Below, piece after piece: positions 16,186 to 24,195 of a stretch of 64,000 bases of DNA. The notes under the pieces are model-generated. The model ran no database searches and had not been told where the DNA came from. It was given only the letters and a program-made list of their open reading frames with translations. Origin of the DNA: Sporohalobacter salinus (GTDB lineage: Bacteria > Bacillota > Halanaerobiia > Halobacteroidales > Acetohalobiaceae); the NCBI RefSeq assembly GCF_016908635.1, contig NZ_JAFBEG010000002.1, positions 1-64,000 on the forward strand, given 5' to 3'. The position numbers and the translations under genes were made by a program. Each line of letters opens with the position of its first letter. Within the stretch, counting starts at the first letter, position 1.

Positions 16186-17797
16186 AAAGAGTAGTGATTA
16201 TTTTAGATCTATTATTAGTGCTATACCGGAATTGATTATTTTATTTGATAAGAAAGGTAATTATCTTAATATTTGGACTTCAAAAATGGAAGACTTAGGG
16301 GCTCCAAAAAATGAGGTTATCGGTAAAAATGTTGATGAAGTTTTACCTGAGAAAATTGCAAATGATTTTAAGAAATATTGTTTTATTACAATTAATAATA
16401 ATGAAATCCAGACTTATGAATATAGTTTAGATTTTAAGGAAGAAAAGAAGTATTTTGAAGCACACCTAGCTCCTGTGAATGCAAAAGAAGATAATGAAGT
16501 TTTAACTGTGATTAGGAATATTACAGAACGGAAAAGAGCCCAAATTGAATTAGAACGTGCATTAAATAGATTAGAAGTAACAATAAAAGGAGCTAAACTC
16601 GGATTGTGGGACTGGAATATAAAAAATAATGTACTGGAAACAAGTAAACAATGTTCAGAAGTATTAGGATATGAACCAACTAATTCTTTTACTCATTGGA
16701 AAGAACGAATACATGACGAGGATAAAGCAAGAATATCAAAAATAATCGAAAGGGTTTTAAATGGAGAAGTTTCTTATAGTAAAATGGAATATAGAATTAA
16801 GACTAAAGAAGGTAATTATAAATGGATTCAGACTATAGGAAAAGTATTTAAGTGGGATGAGAAAGGTAATCCTATCAGGGTTGTAGGTATCTTTAAAGAC
16901 ATTGATGAAAGAAAAAAAGTAGAGCTTCAACTGAAGCGGCAAAAAGCATATTCTCAACAATTATTCAATGAATCGCCAGAGAGTATAGTACTTTTGGATA
17001 ACGAAGATAGAGTAATTAAAATTAATAATAGCTTTAGAGAGCTCTTTAAATATAAACAGGATAATATTGTAGGAGAGAAGATAAATGACTTAATTGTACC
17101 TAAAGAGAGTAAAAAAGAAGCTGTAGAAAAATCATCAAAAGTAAAAAATGGGGAGGAAACTTCGGCTGAAGTTATTAGAAAGACAAAATATGGTGAGAGA
17201 ATTAATGTTGAAATTAAGGCCTTTCCAATAAAATTAGATAAAGGACAGATAGGAATTTATAGTATATATCGAGATATTAGTAAAAGAAAAAAAGAAGAAA
17301 AACGAATCAAATATTTGTCTTTTCATGATGAGATGACAGATATTTATAATAGGAGATATTTTGAGAATGAAATTGAGAGACTAAATAATTCAAAAAAGTT
17401 ACCTATTAGTATAATTATTGGTGATATGGATGAACTTAAATATATTAATGATAATTATGGTCATAAAATGGGAGATAGATTTATAAAAAAAGTAGCCAAA
17501 ATATTTAAAGGAGCTACCAGAAAGAAAGATATTGCAGCTCGTATAGGAGGTGATGAATTTGCTATGATGCTTCCCGGAGCTGATTCTAGAGTAGCTCAAA
17601 AAGTATGTAAACGCATTCGAATTAATACTAAACAATATAATGAGAAAAAGGAATTACCTGAACAGTTAAAAATTTCTTTAGGTTATGCTGTTAAGATGAC
17701 CCAAGATCAAAGTTTAGATGAAATCTTTAATAAGGCAGATCAGAGAATGTATAAAAATAAAAAAACTAGAGGATGTAGTAGAAGTATGGATTATTAA
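16175..17797 (+). CDS. Multi-PAS diguanylate cyclase (GGDEF)
   Basis: A 540-residue soluble protein with three PAS modules (about 10-120, 135-250 and 265-375; each ends in a (D/N)I(S/T/D)(E/K)RK-type PAC motif) and a C-terminal GGDEF domain (about 380-538). The active-site motif RIGGDEFAMM is intact. RKKD, five residues upstream of GGDEF, fits the inhibitory I-site RxxD. It should make cyclic-di-GMP from GTP, controlled by small ligands, redox state or partner proteins sensed by the PAS modules. There is no EAL domain. Overlap with the HD-GYP gene suggests an opposing synthesis/degradation pair. Confidence 0.92.
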   Translation: MKDKKSSDYFRSIISAIPELIILFDKKGNYLNIWTSKMEDLGAPKNEVIGKNVDEVLPEKIANDFKKYCFITINNNEIQTYEYSLDFKEEKKYFEAHLAPVNAKEDNEVLTVIRNITERKRAQIELERALNRLEVTIKGAKLGLWDWNIKNNVLETSKQCSEVLGYEPTNSFTHWKERIHDEDKARISKIIERVLNGEVSYSKMEYRIKTKEGNYKWIQTIGKVFKWDEKGNPIRVVGIFKDIDERKKVELQLKRQKAYSQQLFNESPESIVLLDNEDRVIKINNSFRELFKYKQDNIVGEKINDLIVPKESKKEAVEKSSKVKNGEETSAEVIRKTKYGERINVEIKAFPIKLDKGQIGIYSIYRDISKRKKEEKRIKYLSFHDEMTDIYNRRYFENEIERLNNSKKLPISIIIGDMDELKYINDNYGHKMGDRFIKKVAKIFKGATRKKDIAARIGGDEFAMMLPGADSRVAQKVCKRIRINTKQYNEKKELPEQLKISLGYAVKMTQDQSLDEIFNKADQRMYKNKKTRGCSRSMDY

Positions 17798-17956
17798 AAG
17801 AGTTGAACTAAATAGAATTATCTATTTAAAGTGGTCATAGTATATAGAGAAGTATTTTAAATAGATGAGTATTTAAATAATAACTATTACTGACAGGAAA
17901 AATGTCAAAGATATAGAATACATTATATAGAGATAATAACAAAAGGGGGTAGTAAG

Positions 17957-19639
17957 ATGAAGTTGAATTTAGTTGTTGGAGGTGCAGCAGGACAAGGATT
18001 AAAAACACTGAATTATATTTTAAGTAAGACTTTTTTTAGAAAAGGTTTTAGTATTTATTCTAGCAAGGATTATATGTCTCGAGTTCGAGGTGGGCATAAT
18101 TTTATGAGTATTAGAATTGGGGATGAAGAGATTACAGGGCCAACTACAGAAGAAGATATTTTGTTGGCATTAAATGAAGAAACAATTGAATTGCATCAGG
18201 ATAAGTTAGTAGATGATAGTACTATTTTGTATGATGGTGAATTAGAAGATAGGCGAAGTGTTAATTTATCAGCAAGTGAGATAGCTAAAGAAATTGGTAA
18301 TTCTAAGGTAGCGAGTACAGTCTTTATTGGAGGAGTACTTAAGATATTAGGTTTAGATTTAGCAGAGACCAAAGAAGTATTGGATGAATATTTTGAAGAT
18401 GAAGAGATTAAGGAAATTAACTATAAAGCTTTAGAAGCAGGTTATCAAGAAGTAGAAACTGACTATCAATTACCTTCTGTTTCTAAAACAGATAATCAAA
18501 TTTTAATTGATGGGAATCAGGCAGTTGGTTTAGGGGCAGTAATGGCAGGAGTTCAATTTTATTCTGCTTATCCAATGACTCCTTCTACTGGTGTTATGAA
18601 CTATATAGCTAATCAAGAAAATAAATTAGGAATTGTAGTGGAACAGGCTGAAGATGAGATAGCTGCTATTAATATGGCTATAGGAGCATCTTATAGTGGA
18701 GTTCGAGCTATGACAGGTACTTCTGGTGGTGGTTTTGCTTTAATGAATGAAGGTTTAGGGCTAGCTGGAGTAGCAGAAACTCCATTAGTAATTGCTGAGG
18801 TACAACGCCCTGGACCGGCTACTGGATTACCTACTCGGACTGAACAAAGTGATTTATCTTTTGTAATTAATTCTTCCCAGGGAGAATTTCCATTAGTAGT
18901 ATTGGCTCCAAAGGATGCTCAAGATGCTTTTCATCAAACCTTTAGAGCTTTTAATTTAGCTGAGAAATATCAATTACCAGTTATTATCCTAAGTGATCAG
19001 TTCTTAGCAGATTCTAAAAAGAATATAACTGAATTTGATCTTGATTCGTTAACTATTAAGCGGAGCATTATGTCAGATGAAGAAGCTGAAAAAATAGAAG
19101 ATTATAAACGCTATCAGCTGACTGAAGATGGTATTTCGCCATTGGCTTATCCAGGGCAGCTAGAAGATGAAGTGGTAGTTTTTGATAGTGATGAGCATGA
19201 TCAAGAAGGCCATATTACTGAGGATGCTGATACAAGAGTAAAGATGGTTGACAAACGAGCTAAAAAAATAGAAAAATTAATTGATGAAGATCTAGCTGAA
19301 CCAGAGTATATTGGGCCAGAAAAGATTGATTACTTATTAGTTGGTTGGGGTTCTACATATGGCCCGCTATTAGAAGCACGAGAGAAGTTAGCCCAGGACG
19401 ATTGTCAGGTGGGTGTACTTAGCTTTAGTGATGTTTGGCCTTTACCTACAGCAAAGTTAGAGGAGAAAGCAGAAAATATAGAGTTAATTGTAGTTGAAAA
19501 CAATTCTACTGGTCAGTTTTCTAAATTAATTAGAAGTGAAACAGGAATTAAAGCTAGCGAGAAAATTCTTAAGTATGATGGCCGACCATTTACTGGATTT
19601 GAATTATATAATGCAATTAAAGAAGAGGTGATGTTCTAA
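17957..19639 (+). CDS. korA: 2-oxoacid:ferredoxin oxidoreductase, fused gamma-alpha subunit
   Basis: A 560-residue subunit of an enzyme that oxidatively decarboxylates a 2-oxoacid (probably 2-oxoglutarate) to its acyl-CoA with ferredoxin as acceptor. Residues about 1-170 are the gamma domain (VVGGAAGQGLKTL near the start, SRVRGGHNF). Residues about 185-560 are the alpha (pyrimidine-binding) domain, including EQAEDEIAAINMAIGASYSG and SGGGFALMNEGLGLAG. The gamma-alpha fusion is common in KorA. The start follows AAAGGGGGTAGTAAG. The last base overlaps the beta-subunit start, so the two are translationally coupled. No delta (ferredoxin) subunit is next to it, so the partner ferredoxin is separate. 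The precise oxoacid is inferred. Confidence 0.9.
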   Translation: MKLNLVVGGAAGQGLKTLNYILSKTFFRKGFSIYSSKDYMSRVRGGHNFMSIRIGDEEITGPTTEEDILLALNEETIELHQDKLVDDSTILYDGELEDRRSVNLSASEIAKEIGNSKVASTVFIGGVLKILGLDLAETKEVLDEYFEDEEIKEINYKALEAGYQEVETDYQLPSVSKTDNQILIDGNQAVGLGAVMAGVQFYSAYPMTPSTGVMNYIANQENKLGIVVEQAEDEIAAINMAIGASYSGVRAMTGTSGGGFALMNEGLGLAGVAETPLVIAEVQRPGPATGLPTRTEQSDLSFVINSSQGEFPLVVLAPKDAQDAFHQTFRAFNLAEKYQLPVIILSDQFLADSKKNITEFDLDSLTIKRSIMSDEEAEKIEDYKRYQLTEDGISPLAYPGQLEDEVVVFDSDEHDQEGHITEDADTRVKMVDKRAKKIEKLIDEDLAEPEYIGPEKIDYLLVGWGSTYGPLLEAREKLAQDDCQVGVLSFSDVWPLPTAKLEEKAENIELIVVENNSTGQFSKLIRSETGIKASEKILKYDGRPFTGFELYNAIKEEVMF

Positions 19640-20496
19640 TGTTAAATAAAGAGATTTACCAAGCAGACCAGGATACAGCATGGTGTCCTGGATGTGGAAA
19701 CCTTCCATTACGGAATGTATTGGCTGATGTATTGGCAGAGTTAGAACTTAGTCCGACTGATGTAGCAATGTTTACAGGAATTGGTCAGGCAGCTAAGATG
19801 GTTCATTACATTAAAGTCAATGGTTTGAATGGTCTACATGGTCGAGCTTTACCTCCAGCTTTAGGTATGAGAATTGCCAATCATAAATTAAAGGTGATTG
19901 TAGAATCTGGTGATGGTGATACATATGGAGAAGGAGGTAATCATCTTCTTCATAATATAAGACGTAATCCAGATATTGCTCATTTTGTACATAATAATCA
20001 GATTTATGGTTTAACAAAAGGGCAAGCCTCACCAACTACTGAAGAGGGAACAACAACTACAGTGCAGCCTAATGGTATTACAGCGAAACCTTTTAATCCT
20101 ATTAAATTTGCAGTAGCTATGGAAGCTAGTTTTGTAGCTAGAGGTTTTGTTGGTAACCAGGAGCAACTTAAAGAATTAATGAAAGAGGCACTAAACCATC
20201 GTGGCTATGCCTTAATAGATATTTTACAGCCTTGTGTTTCATTTAATAAATTGAATACTTATCAATGGTATAGCAAACGCGTTTATCAGTTGGATGAACA
20301 ATATGATCCAACTGACTATCAAGCAGCTTTACAGAAAGCAGAAGAGTGGGGAGATAATATTCCAACTGGAGTTATCTATAGGAATGAAAGACCAATTTTT
20401 AGGGATAAATTTCCTCAGTTAGATGATAATACTCCTTTGGTAGAGAAAGAAATAAATCCAAAAGAGTTATCAGAATTAGTAGATGAATTTAAATAA
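19639..20496 (+). CDS. korB: 2-oxoacid:ferredoxin oxidoreductase beta subunit
   Basis: A 285-residue thiamine-diphosphate-binding subunit. The N-terminal WCPGCGN motif supplies iron-sulfur ligands. The TPP-binding stretch is ESGDGDTYGEGGNHLLHNIR with its downstream NN (VHNNQIYGLTKGQ). It partners the fused gamma-alpha subunit encoded just before it. Together they give the electron-bifurcation-era, CoA-dependent oxoacid route typical of anaerobes. A perfect palindromic terminator follows. Confidence 0.93.
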   Translation: MLNKEIYQADQDTAWCPGCGNLPLRNVLADVLAELELSPTDVAMFTGIGQAAKMVHYIKVNGLNGLHGRALPPALGMRIANHKLKVIVESGDGDTYGEGGNHLLHNIRRNPDIAHFVHNNQIYGLTKGQASPTTEEGTTTTVQPNGITAKPFNPIKFAVAMEASFVARGFVGNQEQLKELMKEALNHRGYALIDILQPCVSFNKLNTYQWYSKRVYQLDEQYDPTDYQAALQKAEEWGDNIPTGVIYRNERPIFRDKFPQLDDNTPLVEKEINPKELSELVDEFK

Positions 20497-20502
20497 ATTT
20501 TA

Positions 20503-20524
20503 CCCGGGCTAAGCTTAGCCCGGG
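20503..20524. terminator. Terminator between korB and the sporulation island
   Basis: CCCGGGCTAAG/CTTAGCCCGGG is a perfect 22-base palindrome in an AT-rich context, then ATTATTTAT. Confidence 0.7.
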
Positions 20525-20542
20525 ATTATTTATATAGTACTG

Positions 20543-20728
20543 TTATTCTTCTCCAAATAACCCACCAAATCCACCGCCGCTAAATAATAGAAAGACAACT
20601 AAAATGATTAGAATCCATTCAAATTTAATGCCACCAAAACTACCAAATCCTCCAAACCCTTCTGTGGATTCATCTTCGATTCGATCAGTAGTTGGCTGAG
20701 CCATACCTTCTGTTGTTGGTTCTTCCAT
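20543..20728 (-). CDS. Sporulation-type micro-protein, 61 residues, Gly/Phe-rich end
   Basis: An acidic, Thr/Glu-rich N-terminus (METPTTEG-like, residues 1-25) is followed by GFGGFGSFGG, a hydrophobic helix (FEWILIILVVFLLFSGG) and the end GGGFGGLFGEE. The end matches that of the 47-residue protein at 24278-24421 (GGGFGGLFNE). It should sit in or on a membrane. A sigma-K-like promoter with 17-base spacing precedes it. AAAGGGGG is the ribosome site, placed rather far (about 12 bases) from ATG. It belongs to the micro-protein set of this island; no known family is assignable, though it recalls YjcZ-type small sporulation proteins. Confidence 0.75.
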   Translation of the reverse strand: MEEPTTEGMAQPTTDRIEDESTEGFGGFGSFGGIKFEWILIILVVFLLFSGGGFGGLFGEE

Positions 20729-20764
20729 TTTATTATGTACCCCCTTTATTAATTTGCTCTACAA

Positions 20765-20793
20765 CATCATATGTTACTAACAGGGTAATTGTG
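20765..20793 (-). promoter_or_regulatory. Sigma-K-like promoter
   Basis: Minus strand CAC, 17 bases, CATATGATG. The last base departs from CATANNNTA; the rest fits. It belongs to the 61-residue micro-protein gene and is homologous to the promoter at 23683-23711. Confidence 0.7.
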
Positions 20794-20810
20794 AAAGTTT
20801 ATGAGAATAA

Positions 20811-20843
20811 ATAGTTAGGGTTAGGTTTTCTAACCCTAACTAT
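20811..20843 (-). terminator. Terminator of micro-protein cassette 1
   Basis: ATAGTTAGGGTTAG / CTAACCCTAACTAT, a 14-bp perfect stem with loop GTTTT; minus-strand T-rich tail TTATTCTC. Confidence 0.85.
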
Positions 20844-20850
20844 TTATCTC

Positions 20851-20967
20851 TTAGTCTGCATCAAAGAATCCAAATACTCCTCCATTACAGAGGCAACTAA
20901 TTAAGAAGACTACCAAAATTAATTCAATATAACAACTGTCACAGAAATCATAGTCACAATCAGGCAT
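20851..20967 (-). CDS. Cys-rich sporulation-type micro-protein (38 residues), copy 1
   Basis: The peptide has an acidic, Cys-bearing N-terminus (MPDCDYDFCDSCY), a hydrophobic segment ELILVVFLISCLC and the end GGVFGFFDAD. It is 38 residues long with five cysteines and follows an AGGAGGTTAAGAAAG ribosome site. The same gene recurs at 23774-23893 with about 80 percent identical residues and conserved C-terminus, which shows that this short frame is real. It lies 42 bases after a 34-residue gene and shares its promoter. The Cys pattern could bind metal or form disulfide cross-links in a coat. No family is recognised. Confidence 0.82.
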   Translation of the reverse strand: MPDCDYDFCDSCYIELILVVFLISCLCNGGVFGFFDAD

Positions 20968-21009
20968 CTTTCTTAACCTCCTTTCGTTTTGAAAAATATT
21001 AATTTAGAA

Positions 21010-21114
21010 TTAATAATCATAGCGGAAGATACCATTTCCAATTTGTTGTAAGATTAGAATAACGATTAGAATTACAACAGGATCAGCTTCAAAATAATCA
21101 AAACCTCCTGGCAT
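21010..21114 (-). CDS. Sporulation-type micro-protein with ADP...LILQQI segment (34 residues), copy 1
   Basis: The peptide begins MPGGFDYFEADPVVIL and its core is ADPVVILIVILILQQI, ending in a short polar tail with Tyr (RYDY). It is a single hydrophobic helix capped by acidic residues. The ribosome site GAAAGGAGGTATCTTCA is strong. A near-identical copy lies at 24011-24115 (28 of 34 residues the same), and the N-terminus of the subtilisin-like protease at 25028 carries a similar core (ADPIETLITILILQQI). It is the first gene after a sigma-K-like promoter. Function is unknown; a role in spore coat or membrane assembly is inferred. Confidence 0.83.
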   Translation of the reverse strand: MPGGFDYFEADPVVILIVILILQQIGNGIFRYDY

Positions 21115-21180
21115 TGAAGATACCTCCTTTCTTTTTGTTTCGAAAGTATTAATTTGTTTTTTCTTTATATGATTTTGGAA

Positions 21181-21209
21181 TATAATATGTCTGTAAAGCT
21201 AGAACTGTG
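21181..21209 (-). promoter_or_regulatory. Sigma-K-like promoter of cassette 1
   Basis: Minus strand CAC, 17 bases, CATATTATA: a full match to CATANNNTA. About 70 bases upstream of the 34-residue gene. Confidence 0.75.
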
Positions 21210-21423
21210 AGGAATGAATTTAGTTTTTGAAGTAGGACAAAACAATTTATTTAGTTATTTTTCTATAATTTGGAATTTGCTTATTTTCCAAGTAATCTGC
21301 TAAAATTATCACTAACTCTTCTTTTTTATAAATGTTTTTTAATCAATAATATAGTATGTGAGTCGTACTTTAATTGTGTAGATTAGTTTTTAATATAAAA
21401 TAAAAATATTAAAGGGAACAACT

Positions 21424-22780
21424 TTGATATTAAAAATGAAATTTAAGTTATGTATTTATAAATCTAATTTTACTATTATGCAAAAATTAAGTCCGAAAGC
21501 AATTATAGAAGCAGGAATGCGGGCTGAATCTGGTAAGCCAATTGAACGGCCGCTAGGTAGTCCTAATATTCAATCTGAATGGCAGAAGCTCTTTTTAAAT
21601 CCAGTTTATTTATTTAAATTGCCGATACAGGATGGAGTACAGATTCAAACTACGACAACCTATTGGGGCACAAGCCAAAAAACCTCTTAAATTGGAACTG
21701 CCGATTTTATTAGCTGGGATGTCCTATGGTGGAGCTTTAAGTTTAAATGCTAAAGTAGCTTTGGCTAGAGCTTCTGCTAGGGCAGGAACAGCTACTAACT
21801 CTGGTGAGGCTCCATTAGTTGATGAAGAGTGCGAGGAAGCAAAGTACTTTATTGGTCAGTATAATCGCGGTGGATGGATGAATCAACCCGAACAATTAAG
21901 TCAACTGGATGCAATCGAAATTCAGTTAGGACAAGGTGCTCAAGCTGCAGCTCCTATGGGAATGTCATCACATCAGATTGGAAAGGATTTACGTCAAGCT
22001 AAAAATTTGAAACCTGGCGAAGATGCAGTTATTCATACTCGCTTGTCAGAAATGAAGCAGCCATCTGATTTTTTTGAGATTGTCCAACAGCTTAGAGATG
22101 ATTATGGAGTGCCGGTGGGGCTGAAATTCTGTGCAACCCACTATTTAGAACAAGAACTGGAGATGGCTATTAAAGCCGAAATTGATTATGTAGTAGTTGA
22201 TGGCGCTGAAGCTGGAACACATGGAGGACCTACAACTTTACAAGATGATGTTGGTTTACCCATACTTCATGCTTTATCAAGAACAGTAAAATTTTTAGAA
22301 AAAAAAGAAGTCAAAGATCAGATTTCGGTTATTGCTTCTGGAGGTTTGACAACACCAGGCCATTTTCTAAAAGCTCTGGCTTTAGGGGCAGATGCTGTTT
22401 ATATCGGTTCGATTGCTTTAATGGCTCTTTTACAGACGCAGATGACTAAGGCTTTGCCTCAGGAACCGCCGCCTCAAATCCCCTTATATTTAGGGAAGTT
22501 TAAGGAAAATTTAGATGTAGAGGAATTAACAGAGCATCTGGCTAAATTCTTGAAGTCATGTTTAGAAGAGATGAAATTGACTGTTTATTCTTTAGGAAAG
22601 ACTGATTTAGCTCAGTTAAACCGAAAAGATCTTGTATGTGTAGACCAGGAATTAGCTAAAGTATTAGGAATAGATTATGCTGGATATCCACAATTGGACT
22701 CAACTTCAGTGTTAGAGTCTAATATTGAATCTGAATTATTTAAAAAAGATAATGAAAAGCCACAACCGACTAGACATTAG
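21424..22780 (+). pseudogene. Glutamate-synthase-like FMN protein, broken by a one-base frameshift
   Basis: The reading frame begins at TTG with AAAGGG seven bases upstream and encodes MQKLSPKAIIEAGMRAESGK and ERPLGSPN, typical of the FMN domain family (PF01645-like). It runs into TAA at 21688-21690. One extra base near 21660 (ACC-T-ATTGGG) restores the frame: the product then reads TTTTIGAQAKKPLKLELPILLAGM. It continues through FMN-site phrases (VVVDGAEAGTHGGPTT, VIASGGLTTPGHFLKALALGADAVYIGS). The combined product is about 450 residues, as expected. The family makes glutamate or an unknown amino-transfer product; the frame break makes function doubtful unless it is a sequencing error. The gene sits between the two copies of the micro-protein cassette. 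Confidence 0.85.
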
Positions 22781-22854
22781 AATTATTAGTATCTTGTAAA
22801 ATAATTAGATTTGGTTTTTCTAAGGTAATTGATGTAGAGTAATTTTTTATAGAG

Positions 22855-23463
22855 TTAACTATTTTTAAATAAGGTAACTGTAAAATCTTCTGACAGATAG
22901 CTACAGTCAATAATTAATTTTTTAGTTATTGATTTACAAAATTCTCCTATTTCAAAAGGATTGAAATAGTAATAATTCTTTTTAGTCTTAGGATAAAAGG
23001 AACTTATCATATTAAAAGAAAAGCCATGATATGATGTATTGTAAAGTCTTTTAATCATATCTTTAACTTGTTTACGATGATTCCTCCCCCATGATAATGT
23101 AAAGACACCGCTTGCAACTATAAAACCATATTTTTGTGAGTTATTGAAAAAGGATTCTGAATTGATAAATTCAAACTCAGGAAATCTTTTTCTATTTTCT
23201 TGTAAAAATTCTTCCATAATGTCCACTCCTGTATAGCCTGCTGCAAGTCCTTTTTTCTGTAACCAAGGTAGTAGATCTGCTAATCCACAACCAAAATCTA
23301 CAATACGTTCTTTTTTAAGTAACTTCTTATCAAAATTTTTAATTAAAGCTTTAAATCTCTGATGTTGTTTCTGTTTAGAAGCCCAACCTACTGCTCTATA
23401 TGACCTATCAGAATGTGAGTATCGTTTGCGATAAAAGTTTTTAAGTTGATTATAATTTGACAA
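22855..23463 (-). CDS. SAM-dependent methyltransferase with sporulation-type promoter
   Basis: About 202 residues, starting at TTG with AAAGGAGAG five to six bases upstream. The longer ATG start would begin inside the ribosome site. It is a class I methyltransferase fold: motif I is VDFGCGLADLLPWL, then YTGVDIMEEFL, and IVASGVFTLSW at motif IV. The C-terminal part (KKNYYYFNPFEIGEFCKS) is family-specific. Substrate unknown. Its promoter (CAC-N16-CATAACATA) links it to the sigma-K-like set, so it may modify a coat component or small metabolite in the mother cell. It is divergent from the relic and next to the second cassette. Confidence 0.8.
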   Translation of the reverse strand: MSNYNQLKNFYRKRYSHSDRSYRAVGWASKQKQHQRFKALIKNFDKKLLKKERIVDFGCGLADLLPWLQKKGLAAGYTGVDIMEEFLQENRKRFPEFEFINSESFFNNSQKYGFIVASGVFTLSWGRNHRKQVKDMIKRLYNTSYHGFSFNMISSFYPKTKKNYYYFNPFEIGEFCKSITKKLIIDCSYLSEDFTVTLFKNS

Positions 23464-23491
23464 AATAATCTCTCCTTTCAATTATTTACTA

Positions 23492-23519
23492 TATGTTATG
23501 TAAATAATGAAAAAATGTG
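23492..23519 (-). promoter_or_regulatory. Sigma-K-like promoter of the methyltransferase gene
   Basis: Minus strand CAC, 16 bases, CATAACATA. The -10 box matches CATANNNTA fully; the spacer is one base shorter than in neighbours. Confidence 0.55.
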
Positions 23520-23530
23520 TTAACTGAAAA

Positions 23531-23558
23531 ATCAGAGCTACAGTAAAGTAGCTCTGAT
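23531..23558. terminator. Terminator after the micro-protein relic
   Basis: ATCAGAGCTAC-AGTAAA-GTAGCTCTGAT, an 11-bp perfect stem. On the minus strand a TTTTCAG tail follows. Confidence 0.8.
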
Positions 23559-23594
23559 TAAAAAATAGTTTAAGTGGATTAAAAATATATATTT

Positions 23595-23690
23595 TTAATA
23601 TCTTCTAAAGAAACGTCTGAAGAAGAAAAAGAAAAGGAATGGAAGTATACTACTTAAAAGCAGTTCAATATTGATTTGACCATATAATAT
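23595..23690 (-). pseudogene. Micro-protein relic without start codon
   Basis: The minus strand reads GQINIELLLSSILPFLFFFF then RRFFRRY and a stop. It is an amphipathic, Phe-rich hydrophobic helix like those of the other micro-proteins. The frame has no ATG, GTG or TTG and no ribosome site; its upstream end runs into the -10 box of a sigma-K-like promoter. A deletion has probably removed the leader and N-terminus. The promoter and terminator remain intact. Possibly a novel leaderless gene starts in the overlapping frame, but that frame stops after nine codons. Confidence 0.5.
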
Positions 23691-23711
23691 GTTACTAATA
23701 GACTAATCGTG
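23683..23711 (-). promoter_or_regulatory. Sigma-K-like promoter in front of the relic
   Basis: Minus strand CAC, 17 bases, CATATTATA. Homologous to the promoter at 20765-20793 (shared GTTACTAA element). Confidence 0.65.
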
Positions 23712-23719
23712 AAGAATTT

Positions 23720-23752
23720 ATAGTTAGGATTAGTTCCTCTAATCCTAACTAT
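23720..23752 (-). terminator. Terminator of micro-protein cassette 2
   Basis: ATAGTTAGGATTAG / CTAATCCTAACTAT, loop TTCCT. Both arms have changed together relative to copy 1 (GGG/CCC to GGA/TCC), so pairing is conserved. Confidence 0.85.
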
Positions 23753-23773
23753 TTTAATTTAATTATTTATTAC

Positions 23774-23893
23774 TTAGTCTGCATCAAAGAATCCAAATAC
23801 TCCTCCACTGCAGAGACAGCTAATTAAAAAGACTACCAGAATTAATTCAACATAGCAACTGCAGCCACAGAAGTCATGATCAAAATCAGGCAT
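23774..23893 (-). CDS. Cys-rich sporulation-type micro-protein (39 residues), copy 2
   Basis: Second copy of the 38-residue peptide. N-terminus MPDFDHDFCGCSCYV, hydrophobic segment ELILVVFLISCLC, end GGVFGFFDAD. The hydrophobic and C-terminal parts are nearly unchanged, while the N-terminus has shifted its cysteines from CxxxxCxxC (copy 1) to CGCSC. AGGAGGCTAAGAAAG precedes the start. It probably shares a transcript with the upstream 34-residue gene, since no good promoter box of its own is seen within the 117-base gap. Confidence 0.82.
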   Translation of the reverse strand: MPDFDHDFCGCSCYVELILVVFLISCLCSGGVFGFFDAD

Positions 23894-24010
23894 CTTTCTT
23901 AGCCTCCTTTCTATTTGAAAAATATCAATTTAGAATTAACGAGTTATTTTTTAGATTAAGTTTCATAATATAATTCGTTGTTTATTATGGTTAAATGAAG
24001 TGTTGTAAAG

Positions 24011-24115
24011 TTAATAGTCATAACTAAAGACCCCTTTTCCAACTTGTTGTAAGATTAAGATGACAATTAAGATTACAACAGGATCAGCGTCGAAATAATC
24101 AAATCCCCCTGGCAT
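24011..24115 (-). CDS. Sporulation-type micro-protein with ADP...LILQQ segment (34 residues), copy 2
   Basis: MPGGFDYFDADPVVIL, core DADPVVILIVILILQQV and a C-terminal SYDY. Same length and design as copy 1, with mostly conservative changes (E/D, I/V, R/S). Purifying-type differences between copies suggest that both were or are expressed as protein. Strong ribosome site AAAGGAGGTATTCTCA. First gene after the promoter at 24196-24224. Confidence 0.83.
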   Translation of the reverse strand: MPGGFDYFDADPVVILIVILILQQVGKGVFSYDY

Positions 24116-24195
24116 TGAGAATACCTCCTTTCTTCTAGTTTGAAAGTATTGAGGTGATAAATTTAAACTTATTTCTGATTAATAATTTTCATAAT

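Larger units (their letters stand above)
20765..21209 (-). repeat. Duplicated sporulation cassette, copy 1
   Basis: This segment matches 23683-24224. In both, on the minus strand, a CATATTATA promoter is followed by a 34-residue gene, a 38/39-residue gene, a TAACCCTAAC-type or TAATCCTAAC-type terminator, then the promoter of a third gene. The two third genes differ: here 61 residues intact, there a relic. Confidence 0.85.

Noticed and set aside
21660-21690. Selenocysteine readthrough of the glutamate-synthase-like break
   Set aside because: The stop is TAA and conservation continues in another frame.
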